Below the pieces are notes generated by a model. The model saw only the letters and a list, made by a program, of their open reading frames with translations. It was not told the origin of the DNA and searched no databases. From Plantago ovata (taxonomy: Eukaryota > Streptophyta > Magnoliopsida > Lamiales > Plantaginaceae): DNA of 64,000 bases. The stretch's first letter is position 1. Every line of letters begins with the position of its first letter. Of the stretch, positions 31,026 to 43,104 are shown in pieces. Both the position numbers and the translations under genes were made by a program. The stretch spans positions 37,796,744 to 37,860,743 of the forward strand of contig CM051458.1 of the NCBI GenBank assembly GCA_028274465.1, read 5' to 3'.

Positions 31026-32001
31026 ATGGGAAACAATGCCTCTATGCTAGAAGAGACTAAAGTTTGGTTATCAAGTACCTTCTCGATGAAGGACTTGGGT
31101 GAAGCGAACTACATCCTAGGGATCAAGATCTTTGGAGATAGGTCCAAGAGGATGTTAGGATTGACACAGTCCACCTACATCGACAAAATACTGAAGCGTT
31201 ATAAGATGGACGACTCAAAGAGAGGCTTTCTCCCAGCTAGGCATGGGATTGTCTTATCAGTTAAGGATGGTCCTAAAACTGATGAAGAAAGAAACACAAT
31301 GAGTCGTGTGCCCTATGCTTCGGCAGTAGGGTCTATAATGTATGCAATGAATTGCACAAGGCCCGATGTGGCATATGCGCTTAGTGTCACTTGTCGACAC
31401 CAACAGAATCCAGGAGTACCTCACTGGATTGCTGTAAAGAACATTCTTAAGTACCTTCGACGGACTAAAGAGATGTTCTTGGTGTTTGGTGGAGAACCAG
31501 AATTAAAGATGTCTGGGTATATCGACGCTGGATTTGAATCAGATCCTGATGACTTTAAGTCACAGACAGGATACGTATTCAAATTGAACGGAGGAGATGT
31601 CTGTTGGAAGAGTTCTAAGCAAGCCACGGTTGCTGACTCATCCACAGAAGCTGAGTACATTGCTGCATCAGAAGCATCGAAAGAAGCTGTCTGGATTTCA
31701 AAGTTTTTGAAGGAATTGAGGGTTGTTCCTGCTCCCAGTCCAATAACGATTTATTGTGACAATACGGGCGCCGTCGCTCAAGCTAGGGAGCATCAACAAA
31801 CAAGAACAAACATGTACTTAGAAAATATCACGTTATACGTGAGATTATTGATAGAGGAGAAGTTAGTATAGAACGTGTCTCTACCACGGACAACGTGGCA
31901 GATCCTTTCACCAAGGTCTTATCAGTGGAAGTACACTTAAGACATTATGCTAATCTGGGTATTAGGCATAAAGGTGACTAGATCTAGTCCAAGTGGGAGA
32001 T
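31026..32001 (+). pseudogene. Copia C copy a: RT end and RNase H
   Basis: Starts abruptly within RT just after the position of the YVDD box (GNNASMLEETKVWLSSTFSMKD). It continues through LGIKIFGDRSKRMLG and SVTCRHQQNPG to a complete RNase H core including SSTEAEYIAASEA and YCDNTGAVAQ. A shift near 31830 breaks the usual RNase H end. It is the only C copy here that keeps the SSTEAEY segment. A PPT-like AAGTGGGAGATT precedes the LTR. Confidence 0.88.
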
Positions 32002-32823
32002 TGATAGTGTATACGTCCTAGAGACAGTCCTTATTAAGGGCATGGAGCACTTATAGAGGGCATATATGTACTATTACACAGGTCAACGTAATATAATATA
32101 TGTTTGTTGTTTTACTATTGAATATCGCTTTCATATTTATATTACACCAGGCATGCAACATGTTATATCTCTATTACTGTTTGTTTTGATATTAAACATG
32201 TCCCCTCGGATAGATGACCGATCACACAGATAGTGGGAGCTATGTGAGTTATCATCTATCCCAAACTCTCCCTAGTCGAGGTTCATCTCGGATGTATGGG
32301 TCTGAATGAACCAGATGACACTAGTATGCGTGGAGGTTATACTAGTTGGAGCAAGTGTGAGCCGATCCCACGACCACGGAACGGATTGTTGGACAATCGA
32401 GAAACGTTCCCATAACTGCGCATAGTTGTTCGAAGAAGGATTATCGAACAATGGAAGTACCCACCGGACAATCCCATCGATGTATGCTCTACACCGAAGT
32501 GCCTATGGGAACCGGTAAGTTGTCGAAGTGATGCCAGTCGTCCTTTGGACTTACAGGACTTTATCATCACATTTGTTGCCCCATATCCTTGGTGGACCCG
32601 TCGATGTCAGCTCTGAATAAGCAGTTGACCTAAGACACGATCCAGGATTATGGCTACATACAAATGAGGATGATAAGTGATTTTGTGAAGGATTCATCTG
32701 TCAAGTGTAGCACAGGAGAGTACTGCTCATAGTCTTCATAGTTGTGTTGGTAAAGTCACTGGCCAGTGCATTGATATATTATGATGATAAGTATATCTTA
32801 GTAACCAAGCAACTCCCTGAGAC
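32002..32823 (+). repeat. Copia C LTR a, 3'-truncated (822 bp)
   Basis: Starts TGATAGTGTATACG. It matches LTR b until 32823, where it jumps without spacer into the integrase-RT linker of another C copy (matching 49028 onward). Its last 1.3 kb is missing. Confidence 0.88.
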
Positions 32824-34480
32824 CAGCCTCCCGCAAGGGAACAGGGTCGCGGGGCACGACCAGCTGCATCAGTACCCACTGATAATGTTCGTGTTACACG
32901 AAGCCAGAAAAGAAAAGCACCAGAACCAGTCGAGCTCCGTAGGTCGACGAGGATCCTAAAAGGACCTCAGAAGCAAAGCCTTATGATAGAAGACATCAGT
33001 GAACTTGATGTCAGCTTATAGATCAGGAAGATCCCGAGACCTACAAAGAGGCAATAATTGATATTGACTCAGACAAATGGCAAGAGGCCATGGAATTGGA
33101 AATGGACTCCATGTACCAGAACCAAGTTTGGAACTTGGTACATTTGCCCCAAGGGGTTAGGCCTATTGGCTGCAATGGGTCTTTAAACGAAAGACAGATG
33201 CCGATGGCAAGGTACAAACGCACAAAGCTAGGCTTGTGGCGAAAGGCTACACGCAAAGGTATGTCATCGATTACGATGAAACCTTTTCACCGGTAGCAAA
33301 ATTGAAGTCCATTCGAATACTACTTGCGATAGCTGCCTACTATGATTATGAGATCTGGAAGATGGATGTAAAGACTGCCTTCCTCAATGGCAACCTTGAG
33401 GAAGAGGTCTATATGGTACAGCCGGAAGGTTTTATTAGTAAAACCAGGCCAACTGCTGTATGCAAATTACAAAGATCCATCTATGGGCTAAAGAAAGCGT
33501 CAAGGAGCTGGAATATCCGCTTTGATGAAGCTGTCAAATCGTTTGACTTCATCAGAAGCAAGGAAGATCCCTGTGTCTACGCTAGACACAGCGACAAAGG
33601 AGTCGTTTTCATGATCATTTATGTTGATGACATTTTGATCTTGGGAAACAATGCCTCTATGCTAGAAGAGACTAAAGTTTGGTTATCAAGTACCTTCTCG
33701 ATGAAGGACTTGGGTGAAGCGAACTACATCCTAGGGATCAAGATCTTTAGAGATAGATCCAAGAGGATGTTATGATTGACACAGTCCACCTACATCGACA
33801 AAATACTGAAGCGTTATAAGATGGACGACTCAAAGAGAAGCTTTCTCCCAGCTAGGCATGGGATTGTCTTATCAGTTAAGGATGGTCCTAAAACTGATGA
33901 AGAAAGAAACGCAATGAGTCGTGTGCCCTATGCTTCGGCAGTAGGGTCTATAATGTATGCAATGAATTGCACAAGGCTCGATGTGCCATATGCGCTTAGT
34001 GTCACTTGTCGACACCAACAGAATCCAGGAGTACCTCACTGGACTGCTGTAAAGAACATTCTTAAGTACCTTCGACGGACTAAAGAGATGTTCTTGGTGT
34101 TTGGTGGAGAACCAGAATTAAAGATGTTTGAGTATGTCGACGCTGGATTTGAATCAGATCCGAAGTTGTCTCGATTTCAGAGTTCTTGAAGGAATTGAGG
34201 GTTGTTCCTGCTCCCAGTCCAATAACGATTTATTGAGACAATACGGGCGCCGTCGGTCAAGCTAGGGAGCATCTACAAACAAGAACAAACATGTAATTAG
34301 AAAATATCACGTTATACGTGAGATTATTGATAGAGGAGAAGTTAGTATAGAACGTGTCTCTACCACGGACAACGTGGCAGATCCTTTCACCAAGGTCTTA
34401 TCAGTGGAAGTCCACTTAAGACATTATGCTAATCTGGGTATTAGGCATAAAGGTGACTGACTCTAGTCCAAGTGGAAGAT
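32824..34480 (+). pseudogene. Copia C copy b: linker, RT, deleted RNase H
   Basis: Begins in the Pro/Arg/Lys-rich linker ([12 protein letters not shown]-type residues). RT follows with [54 protein letters not shown] and YVDDILILGN. Lesions are frame shifts near 33010 and 33180, a TGA at 33773-33775, and a deletion of about 135 bp at about 34161 that removes the SSTEAEY part of RNase H. Gag and integrase are absent. Confidence 0.88.
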
Positions 34481-36722
34481 TGATAGTGTATATGTCCTAG
34501 AGACAGTCCTTATTAAGGGCATGGAGCACTTATAGAGGGCATATATGTACTATTACACCGGTCAACGTAATATAATATATGTTTGTTGTTTTACTATTGA
34601 GTATCGCTTTCATATTTATATTACACCAGGCATGCAGCATGTCATATCTCTATTACTGTCTGTATTGATATTAAACATGTCCCCTCGGATAGATGACCGA
34701 TCACACAGATAGTGGGAGCTATGTGAGTTATCATCTATCCCAAACTCTCCCTAGTCGAGGTTCATCTCGGATGTAGGGGTCTGAATGAACCAGATGAGAC
34801 TAGTATGCGTGGAGGTTATACTTGTTGGAGCAAGTGTGTGCCGATCCCACGGCCACGGGACGGATTGTTGGACAATCGAGAAACGTTCCCATAACTCTCC
34901 CTAGTCGAGGTTCATCTCGGATGTAGGGGTCTGAATGAACCAGATGAGACTAGTATGCGTGGAGGTTATACTTGTTGGAGCAAGTGTGTGCCGATCCCAC
35001 GGCCACGGGACGGATTGTTGGACAATCGAGAAACGTTCCCATAACTGCGCATAGTTGTTCGAAGAAGGATTATCGAACAATGGAAGTACCCACCGGACAC
35101 TCCCATCGATGTATGCTCTACACCGAAGTGTCTATGGGAACCGATAAGTTGTCGAAGTGATGCCAGTCGTCCTTTGGACTTACAGGACTTTATCATCACA
35201 TTTGTTGCCCCATATCCTTGGTGGACCCGTCGATGTCAGCTCTGAATAAGCAGTTGACCTAAGACACGATCCAGGATTATGACTACATACAAATGGGGAT
35301 GATAAGTGATTCTGTGAAGGATTCATCTCTCAAGTGTAGCACAGGAGAGTACTGCTCATAGTCTTCATAGTTGTGTTGGTAATGTCACTGGCCAGTGCAT
35401 TGATATATTATGATGGTCATAAGTATATCTTAGTAACCAAGCAACTCCCTGAGACGCCCATGGATGTATTATTGGGATAGACACATCATCGATCCTAGAT
35501 GCATTCGAGTCAGTGAGATGAAGGGACGTTACCATCGCCGCGTTGAGCGCAACAGACTTCGCAACGAAAGGGTTTGCTTTGAGAAACCTCTCAAACGTCC
35601 TCATGTATTAATATTGCAAATGGAACCGTCTAGGAATTCCATTTTGCCTAGTCTGGGACTTGCTTAATACAATGAGGCCCTATGGGTCACACTATATGGT
35701 GATTCAGCTTATCAGAATATCCTTGAAGATGGAATCGCAATTAATTTGGAATTAATTGTGATTGATGGATTATAATTGATTTGGAATTAATTATAATATT
35801 TAGTGGCTCAATTAATGATTTGGAATTATTAATTGAATTGGCTAATTAATTGTATTTTATGTAAATACAATTAAAGATTATATTTTGGAAATATAATAGA
35901 GGTTTGATTTGAAAGGATATGTTAATTTAGAATTAACATATGCACATGGGCAAAATCTACTTGGAGTTTGAATTGCCTTAAAACTATAAGTCGATTCCAA
36001 AATCGGGACCCACCTATTACCCCTGGGAGAGAGCGCGCGCGCGCAGGAGCTGAGTAGGGGAAGGAGTTCGACTCCTTCCTCTATTAGAAGTCCAAGGGAT
36101 AAGTTAGATTTTTCAGATTGAGTTTTAATTTGATTGGGAATGAATCTAGACTTAATAATGGTTTCCTAGTGCGATAAAAATTAGATTCTTATTCCTTTAC
36201 GAAGTCTAATTGCTTATGCTTTAGGCTTCTATTGACTACTATATATAGTAGACTATTAGAGAGCTTTTTTTCATTATTCTGAACAATCAATTCTTAGAGA
36301 ATTATTCTACCCAGTTTTCTTAGAGAAAATAAAAGCTCTCCACTCCTCTATAAGCCACACGCGCGCGCCACCTAGCCGGAGGAATCGCCGCCCCGTCTTC
36401 TTGGTCACACAAAGAATATCCTAGCATTCTTCCGATAGGCTGTTCATCCGTGGATACCAAGGTTGAGGTTCTAGGAGCAGGAAACTAACTCTTATTGTCT
36501 TGCAGATAATCAGAGTATTGCAGATATCTTCGACTTCGACGAAGGAGAAGATACACCGGATTATTACGAAGACTTGGAAGCTGCTTTGGAAGTAAGGTTA
36601 GTCTTCTAATTGACGTGTTTATATATATACGACATATACATAATCAATGAACCTGTATGTTAAGAAAATTTTTGTAATTCCGCTGCGTACTCTAGGGGTA
36701 ACTCTGACCGTATTTTCTTACA
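34481..36722 (+). repeat. Copia C LTR b, full length (2242 bp)
   Basis: The only complete LTR of this family here. It starts TGATAGTGTATATG, ends TTTTCTTACA and is followed by the initiator-Met primer site. A perfect 150-bp tandem duplication lies at 34745-35044. An AT-rich part (35740-35890) repeats TGATTTGGAATTAATT. TATA box ACTATATATAG near 36239. Short GC runs occur at 36033-36045 and 36359-36368. It serves both as 3' LTR of copy b and 5' LTR of copy c. Confidence 0.92.
34745..35044 (+). repeat. 150-bp tandem duplication in LTR b
   Basis: Units 34745-34894 and 34895-35044 appear identical by eye. LTRs a and c have a single copy. Short AACT homology at the joint suggests slippage or unequal exchange. 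Confidence 0.9.
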
Positions 36723-36723
36723 G

Positions 36724-36735
36724 TGGTATCGGAGC
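36724..36735 (+). promoter_or_regulatory. Copia C primer binding site (tRNA-iMet)
   Basis: TGGTATCGGAGC, one base different from the standard complement TGGTATCAGAGC, one base after the LTR end. Confidence 0.88.
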
Positions 36736-36894
36736 GAGGTTAATTGATTACATATATACGTATATATATTATATGATTTTGTAGATATGTGGATGCAATT
36801 GATTCTATGATTAATTCGATTTTTAAAAGTTTTGTTTTTATATAAATTTAGAATTTATATTTAAAAAACAAAAAAAATTATATATATATATTCG

Positions 36895-37045
36895 ACCGGG
36901 CCGCCTGCGCGACGCAGGCGGCGGACGCAAGCGCTTGGCGCCCGCGCGCCGCGGGCGCCGGACGCCTGCTGCCGCGGCACCCGTGCCTGCGTGCCGCAGG
37001 CTCCGGGCGCCCGCGGCCGCAGGCACGGTAGGGGACGAGACTAGG
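36895..37045. repeat. GC-rich hairpin-prone island
   Basis: About 150 bp of nearly pure G+C with nested palindromes such as GCCTGCGCGACGCAGGC and several CCGGGCGCC-like repeats, set in AT-rich flanks. Likely strongly structured in RNA. Confidence 0.8.
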
Positions 37046-37544
37046 TCCCGTCCCATGTTTTAATATATATATATTTTACGGGTTGGACCTAAAATCGAAT
37101 TTTGAAAATTTTGAGGATTGAATTTTATATTTGGAATATAAATATGATTTAATTGTAATTGTTTTTAACTAGAGGGGTTAAATTTAATTAGTATAAAGTT
37201 AAAGGGCTTATTTGTAATTTTTCAATTTATTGTTTATTGTAAATTAGTCCTTCTACTTTGAATTTTAGATTTAACACCTCCAAGGTTTCAAAAATTACAA
37301 TTAAGTCCTTCGGGTTTTCGAAAATTGCTACTTGGTCAATAGAATTTTCGATTTTTCAATCTAGTCCAAATTTTCAATTATTTCATAGAGATTATAAGTA
37401 TGGGATTATAATTTTAATAATGAAATTATGAAGTCATTTGGCATCCACATAGGCTACTACTTGTTTTGTTTGCTCGATATGCTATTGTTTGACAATGCAT
37501 GTTTAAATACCAAGTATTTTACTTTCCGTTCGACCGCTATGCAT

Positions 37545-37700
37545 GCGAGGGTAAGCGGCGCCCTCTTATGTGTCGGACCGCATATTTTATGTATGGGTAG
37601 GCGGCATCCATTATGTGCTTGACCGCGTTTAGAACTAGAATGGATAGGCGGCATCCATTACGTATAGACCGCTCATGCATGATGGGTAGGCGGCGCTCTT
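37545..37700 (+). repeat. Degenerate repeats with TAGGCGGC
   Basis: Four loose copies of G(T)A(G/A)GCGGC followed by ...TTA(T/C)(G/T)T and GACCGC at about 45-55 bp spacing. Confidence 0.65.
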
Positions 37701-37762
37701 ATTTGTTTGTAGATGACTGATAACAACCCTCAAGCGACAACCCCCAACCAATATAAGTACAG

Positions 37763-37956
<194 letters not shown>

Positions 37957-38435
37957 TTCTGAGATGCTTTCCATAGGGTGCTTTAATTCTGAACTTTCAT
38001 TGCGTTTTCTTGTATTGGCGACATCGTCTTACAGACTCGCAGTGATCGTCAGATTAGAGTAAGCCTATGGTTATGACTTACTGCATATTGTATCTAGCGA
38101 CCTCGATAGGTACAATATGTAGGGCATCGGGTTAAATTAGATTTAACAACCAAGAGTTATGTGACGCAATTGGATAGTCCTACCGGTCATATTATGCTAT
38201 GCGACCAGCCCCCGTTGGAGTATAGCATAGTATGGATTTGGATCTTGGCCACTACGGTAACTTGTTGGACATTACCCGTATGATTGTTGTGGGGGCAAGC
38301 ATATGTGAAAATAGTGGGAGCTAAACAGCTAAACGACCTTGTTGTTTAGTTATGTTGACTGTGTATTTAGAAATAATATTTCAATAGTTGATTTATTATT
38401 TTCGTTCTATATTATTTCTCCTTAGGATATTAGAA

Positions 38436-39491
38436 ATGGCGAGTATCTCGCTCCGTGCTGTCTTAGAGAAGCAAATTTTGACCGGACCAAACTTCCTAGA
38501 TTGGATCAGGAATATACGTTTGGTGCTGAGGTACGAAAGGATTGAGTACGTCTTGGACGAGGTCATTCCCGTGTGCCCCGAAAATCAGACTGCCGATCAG
38601 GTTGCTGCTTGGAATCAAGCCAACAAGGCAAAGTCTGATAAGCATCTTGAGGATGCTAGATCCGCGCAGTGTATTATGCTGGCGGCAATGAGCTGCAGAG
38701 GCAACATGAAAGCATGTTGCCGTATGAGATGCTGAAGCATCTTGAGTCGCTGTTTAAGACGACAGCTAGAAGTGTTGAATTTGATTTGATCAAAGAGATA
38801 CACAGATGCAAGCTCAGTGAAGGAGGGAACATGTCTGAGCATGTTCTCAAAATGATTGGTCTCATTGAAAAGCTTGCCGATGCCGGCGTTAAGCTAGAGA
38901 ACAAGATCATGGTGATCTTTGTCCTTCAATCATTGCCGAGTTCGTATTCGCAGTTCATCATTAACTACACGATGAATGCGAAGGACGTAACACTGCCTGA
39001 ATGTCATAATCTGCTGAAGACATATGATCAAACTCTTCCTAAGAAGGAAAAGTCGATCATGCTTGTTGGGCAACCGTCTAACCCAAACCCGAGAAACAAA
39101 GGTGCTAAGGGTAAGGGAAAGTCGGGAGCCAAGGCTAACACTTGGAGTGATAAGCCTAAGCGTCCGAACCAGAAAAGGAAGTTCAATAGAAGCAGAAGGG
39201 TGCGCACAGATGAATGTCTTTTCCGTAAGAAGAAAGGACATTGGAAGAAAGATTGTCCTAAGCTGAGGGCAGATCAAGCTAAGAAGCCACCGGCTTCTGG
39301 CTCAGGTATGTTTGTTATTGAAATGAACATGACTACTTTTGACTCCAATGGTTGGGTATTAGATACAGCATGTGGCTCGTACATTTGTAATAATGTGCAG
39401 GGGCTAATTGATCACAGGCTAGTCAAGCAAGGTGAAATCGACTTGCATGTTGGGAACGGCAATCCAGTTGAAGCCAAACGCGTTGGACGCT
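38436..39491 (+). pseudogene. gag: Copia C copy c: gag, 5' part
   Basis: Gag starts MASISLRAVLEKQ at 38436 (a longer frame extends upstream without support). It includes NFLDWIRNIRLVLRYERIEYVLDE and the helical gag core. A small deletion near 38682 relative to copy d shifts the frame. The zinc knuckle reads CLFRKKKGHWKKDC, so its second cysteine is lost (copy d has CLFCKQKGHWKKDC). Protease motif LDTACGSY is present. G3 inserts at 39491/39492; the gene continues at 47650. Confidence 0.9.
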
Positions 39492-40689
39492 TGATGAACT
39501 GAGAATTGTCGGGTTCCAATTAATCAAATAAATTTGTATTTAGCCAAAGGCAATTCACAACTACAACTAAAACCGTAGTGTAGCAGTAGAATAACCTCGA
39601 GTGTCGATCTCTAAGGACTATAACTAGCTTTATCTAATCTAACTTAAGAATATAAAACAGCAGACGACTTAGCGAAGGTTTTTCTTAACAGATAATGGAG
39701 ATTGGTGATAGTATGGTCATTCAAAGCATAACAGGTTAATAATCATGCGTAAATTCCTCGGTCTTGCATGGAGATCTTTGATCAATGAATTGTCTAGTTG
39801 TGTTCCGTAATTATTCAACACTACGAAGATATAGATTTAGATAGATCAAAGAAATAAAGCAATAACTCAGAGTATAATGCGCGATATAGCCATTAGCATA
39901 ATCATCAACCCTTCGCTAAGAAATCACATACTATCACCAACGAGAAGTTTAGCTACTCATAGTTGTCATGCAATCAACAGAAATCATACCACGAATGAAT
40001 GAAAACATGATGAAAGATATATAAAAATAAGTAGAAAAACTGTAAGATACAATGTTACCGAAGGTTGTCAATCTCCGAAGAATCGCGATCTTACAAGCTC
40101 CAAACTGCTAAGAAAAAGTATCTCCTACGCTAAGAACCCCCAGAACAGGCTCTGGGAAATTCCTACCTAAAACTACAGAGAAAGGTGAGAGAAAAGGTCT
40201 GGAAAAGTATGAAAAACGAAGAAAACTGAGCAACTATATATAGGCTTTCGAATTGTGTGGGGCGAAGGGCCCCACACACCGGACGATTCGCCTGGTGTGG
40301 GGCGATTCGCCCCACATCCCGGGCGACTCGCCCGGGAGTGTTTTTCGGCCCAAAACGCATTTTCGACGCGTTTTTGGATTTCTTCCCCTTTTCGGACTCG
40401 GTTTCTGCCTTCTAGTGACCTTCTAGCCTCCAGATTCGGTCCCTAGACTTTAAATCCTATCCGGAATCTTTCAGATACTCCAATTAGGGTTCTGGAACAC
40501 CAATTCCTTGTCTACTTCAATATAATATCTCGAAAACCTTGTTTTTCAACCAAAACCTGTAAAATAAAAACTAAAGGGAAACGTGACACTATTCTAATAA
40601 AATGCACTAAAATATAGCTAAATTAACATAGAGGATAGCTAAAATAGGTGAAAAAGACTCAAATGAAAGTGTAAAATACACATTCATCA
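39492..40689 (-). repeat. G3 3' LTR (1198 bp)
   Basis: On the minus strand it starts TGATGAATGTGTATTTTACA, as in G4. GC palindromes lie at 40255-40337 (GGGCGACTCGCCC, GGGGCGATTCGCCCC and others) followed by TATA box CTATATATAG at 40243-40234. Same length as the 5' LTR with scattered differences. Confidence 0.94.
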
Positions 40690-40727
40690 AACTCCCCAAA
40701 CCGAACCTTTGCTTGTCCTCAAGCAAC
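40690..40727 (-). promoter_or_regulatory. G3 polypurine tract with hairpin
   Basis: On the minus strand TTGCTTGAGGACAAGCAA, then AGGTTCGGTTTGGGGAGTT next to the LTR. Confidence 0.87.
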
Positions 40728-41455
40728 TAAGCTAGACTCTAATGCAAAAAACAATGCAACACACAAAATGGAGTCTCATGCCAAATGAAATGAACTAATC
40801 TACTGAATCTATCAAAAAACATATGAACAAAAACCATATAAATCAAAACATGAATATAGGTTGAAGAATGCCTCGATTGACTTATACACATTCACATAAG
40901 CACTTATGTCAAGACATGATAGTCTCTCGTAACATTCTCTACCTGGACCTAGTCAGTGACGACGTAATGAAATATGTTAAGATACGAATGGTTGTCCCGT
41001 GCCTATGAAACTGAGGTCTTACTGCTGTTCACCAAGTTAAGACTTTTCCTCAAAGAGGTCGAACCAGTACTGGCTCTCATCAAACGAAGGAGGGTTCCCT
41101 ATAAAAGATAACACTCCCCTATTCTACCCATCTCTCAAGCAAAGCCTTAAGCTATTCACCACTTCCTGAATGGCAGGACGAGGGTGGTCTAGAACAGATG
41201 ACACTAAAAAACAAAAGAAAAGATAGAAAATTACAACACGATTACGAACATTACAAGAATTGGAAAATGAGACACAACACTTTGCTAAACTGCTTTTTGG
41301 ACCCTCCTTTGCTCTTTTGGGTCTTTTTCTTTTTTTCTTTTTTTTCCTTTTCCAGTTTCTTTTTTTCTTTTTTCCTGGAATTTTTTTTTCTTTTTTCGAT
41401 TTTTTTAGCCAGCAGTGGCACAACGAAAAGAGAAACAAAATAACTCACAAACGAC

Positions 41456-41484
41456 TTCCCCAAACCCATTCGAAAGAATAGGTT
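41456..41484 (-). repeat. Hairpin-PPT unit 1 (G3)
   Basis: Plus strand TTCCCCAAACCCATTCGAAA then GAATAGGTT: one change in the stem relative to the consensus. Confidence 0.82.
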
Positions 41485-41571
41485 GGAGTACAAAATTTAC
41501 GAGAAAGGAAAAGTAAACTCACAACACAGAATTGAAATACGAAAAAACAAGTCTAATGATAGTGTAACCCC

Positions 41572-41600
41572 CTCCCCAAACCTATTCGAAAGAATAGGTT
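41572..41600 (-). repeat. Hairpin-PPT unit 2 (G3)
   Basis: Exact complement of the 29-bp G1 unit. Confidence 0.85.
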
Positions 41601-42197
41601 GCAAACAAAGGATCACACAACCTCACACTACCTCCTTCCTAGGCATTTTGCAATCTCAAAGCATGGTGAAGACTCGTTGCCTCTTAGGTACATAATTACT
41701 CGGGAAAACAACCATAAGACCCTAACATGCATCATCCTATTATAAAGGCCTTTGTGAACCGCAGTAGAGAAAACACCACTAAGTGATGTCGAGACTACCA
41801 AGCTTAACTAAGTGAATACATAAATGTGACAAGCCAAGCGAGAAAAACCTCAAACAAATTCATAGAGATGAAGCATATGATTAATGGCATAGTTAGTTAA
41901 TCTACCCAATAAAAAAGTTCAAAAAATTTGGCAATAAACTCCATATAAAACATGTAAGACTATCCTAGGATGAATGTAGTGAATGCAACCTAAAAAACTA
42001 AGAAAGCAGTAAACGTGCAAATGTAAATGCAGACGGATAAAACATGCAAGGTACTATACTCAACCTACCAATTCCAAGCTCTAAACCATCAATGGCAAGC
42101 TCCAAACTAACAACTCTGGTTCACTTAAATCCCATCCCCCCTCATGAATTTAACGCTAGTCCCTAGCAGTAAGAAAATGAGAAAATAAGATGTGATA

Positions 42198-43104
42198 CTA
42201 GATTTTACCGCATGGTTTGGCCTTGGTCGGCTGAGTATGCTGCTTGTAAGTTATTGGGACTGCTTTGGGAGCCTTATAGGTGATCATCAGGGCTTGTGGT
42301 AGGGGCGGTAGTTCCATTAATAGACCGGATAAGAACAACTCCTCCATCTGTATCATCATTGTCCCTATGGCCTTCATTGTCACTACTGTCATCACCATCG
42401 TCACCAGTAGAGTTGCATTGTCAAAGAGAATCCTCAAGATTAGCCTCCGCTGTTATGGAATCCTCCATCCTGTAGCCCTCCAATAGGCTGTGAACTGTTG
42501 AAGGGGAAAGAGCAGTGGTATCAGAGCCTCCCTCTCCAACGGTTTACACCTCGAGGAAGTTACAGTAAGCTGCTCGGATACTCAGAGGTTGTCTTCCATT
42601 TTTTCAATGTCGACCTCATTCTCTACGGTTAATGCCCCCGATGTCTATATGATGCTCCCTTTAGAGGCAGTCAAGGGGCACCCCTAAGAGGGGCTGGGCA
42701 CCCATGTCATTATGTTTTGGAACCAAGCTAGCGCTTCGGAACCTTCTAGCCACTGTCGACTCAAGACTGAATCCGTTGTGGTTAGATCGTCCCGGTGCCT
42801 TCCTATTCACTCGAACTTTGCAATCCTTGTGATAGATTGCTGATGTAATAATTGTTTTTGTCCCTTCGGCGGTGCATGAATAGGCATAGGAGTCCTTACT
42901 CCATGTAGATTCTCGCTCCTCCTCTTGGATAAACCACGACGTTGTTACAAGAGCCCGTGGCTCGAACGAACCTCTAACGAGATCACTCTCCTTGACATGG
43001 TTGTAATCGATCCCCCTCCAATACTTCATAGTAGCCAAACGGGAGTGCTCCTCTCCCTTTGTGGCATGGTTCCTACAAATAACAGTTAGTACCTCGTATG
43101 ACAC
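42198..43104 (-). pseudogene. G3 region at ORF3 position, unrecognised
   Basis: Where G2 carries ORF3, G3 has a 147-codon frame (43104-42661) and an acidic frame rich in Asp (GDDGDDSSDNEGHRDNDDTD-like, about 42420-42340, minus strand). I see no convincing match to G2 ORF3 or any family. On the plus strand at 42512-42523 lies TGGTATCAGAGC, a perfect initiator-Met primer site in the wrong orientation for G3, so part of this region may derive from another retroelement. Confidence 0.4.

Larger units (their letters stand above)
40728..42197 (-). other. G3 3' untranslated region
   Basis: Aligns with the 3' regions of G1 and G4. Contains two hairpin-PPT units (41456-41484 with one stem mismatch, 41572-41600), the A/G-rich tract (complement at 41287-41406) and no credible gene. 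Confidence 0.8.

Noticed and set aside
42661-43104. G3 counterpart of the PF20167-like ORF3
   Set aside because: Position matches but I see no shared motifs, so it is left as unrecognised.
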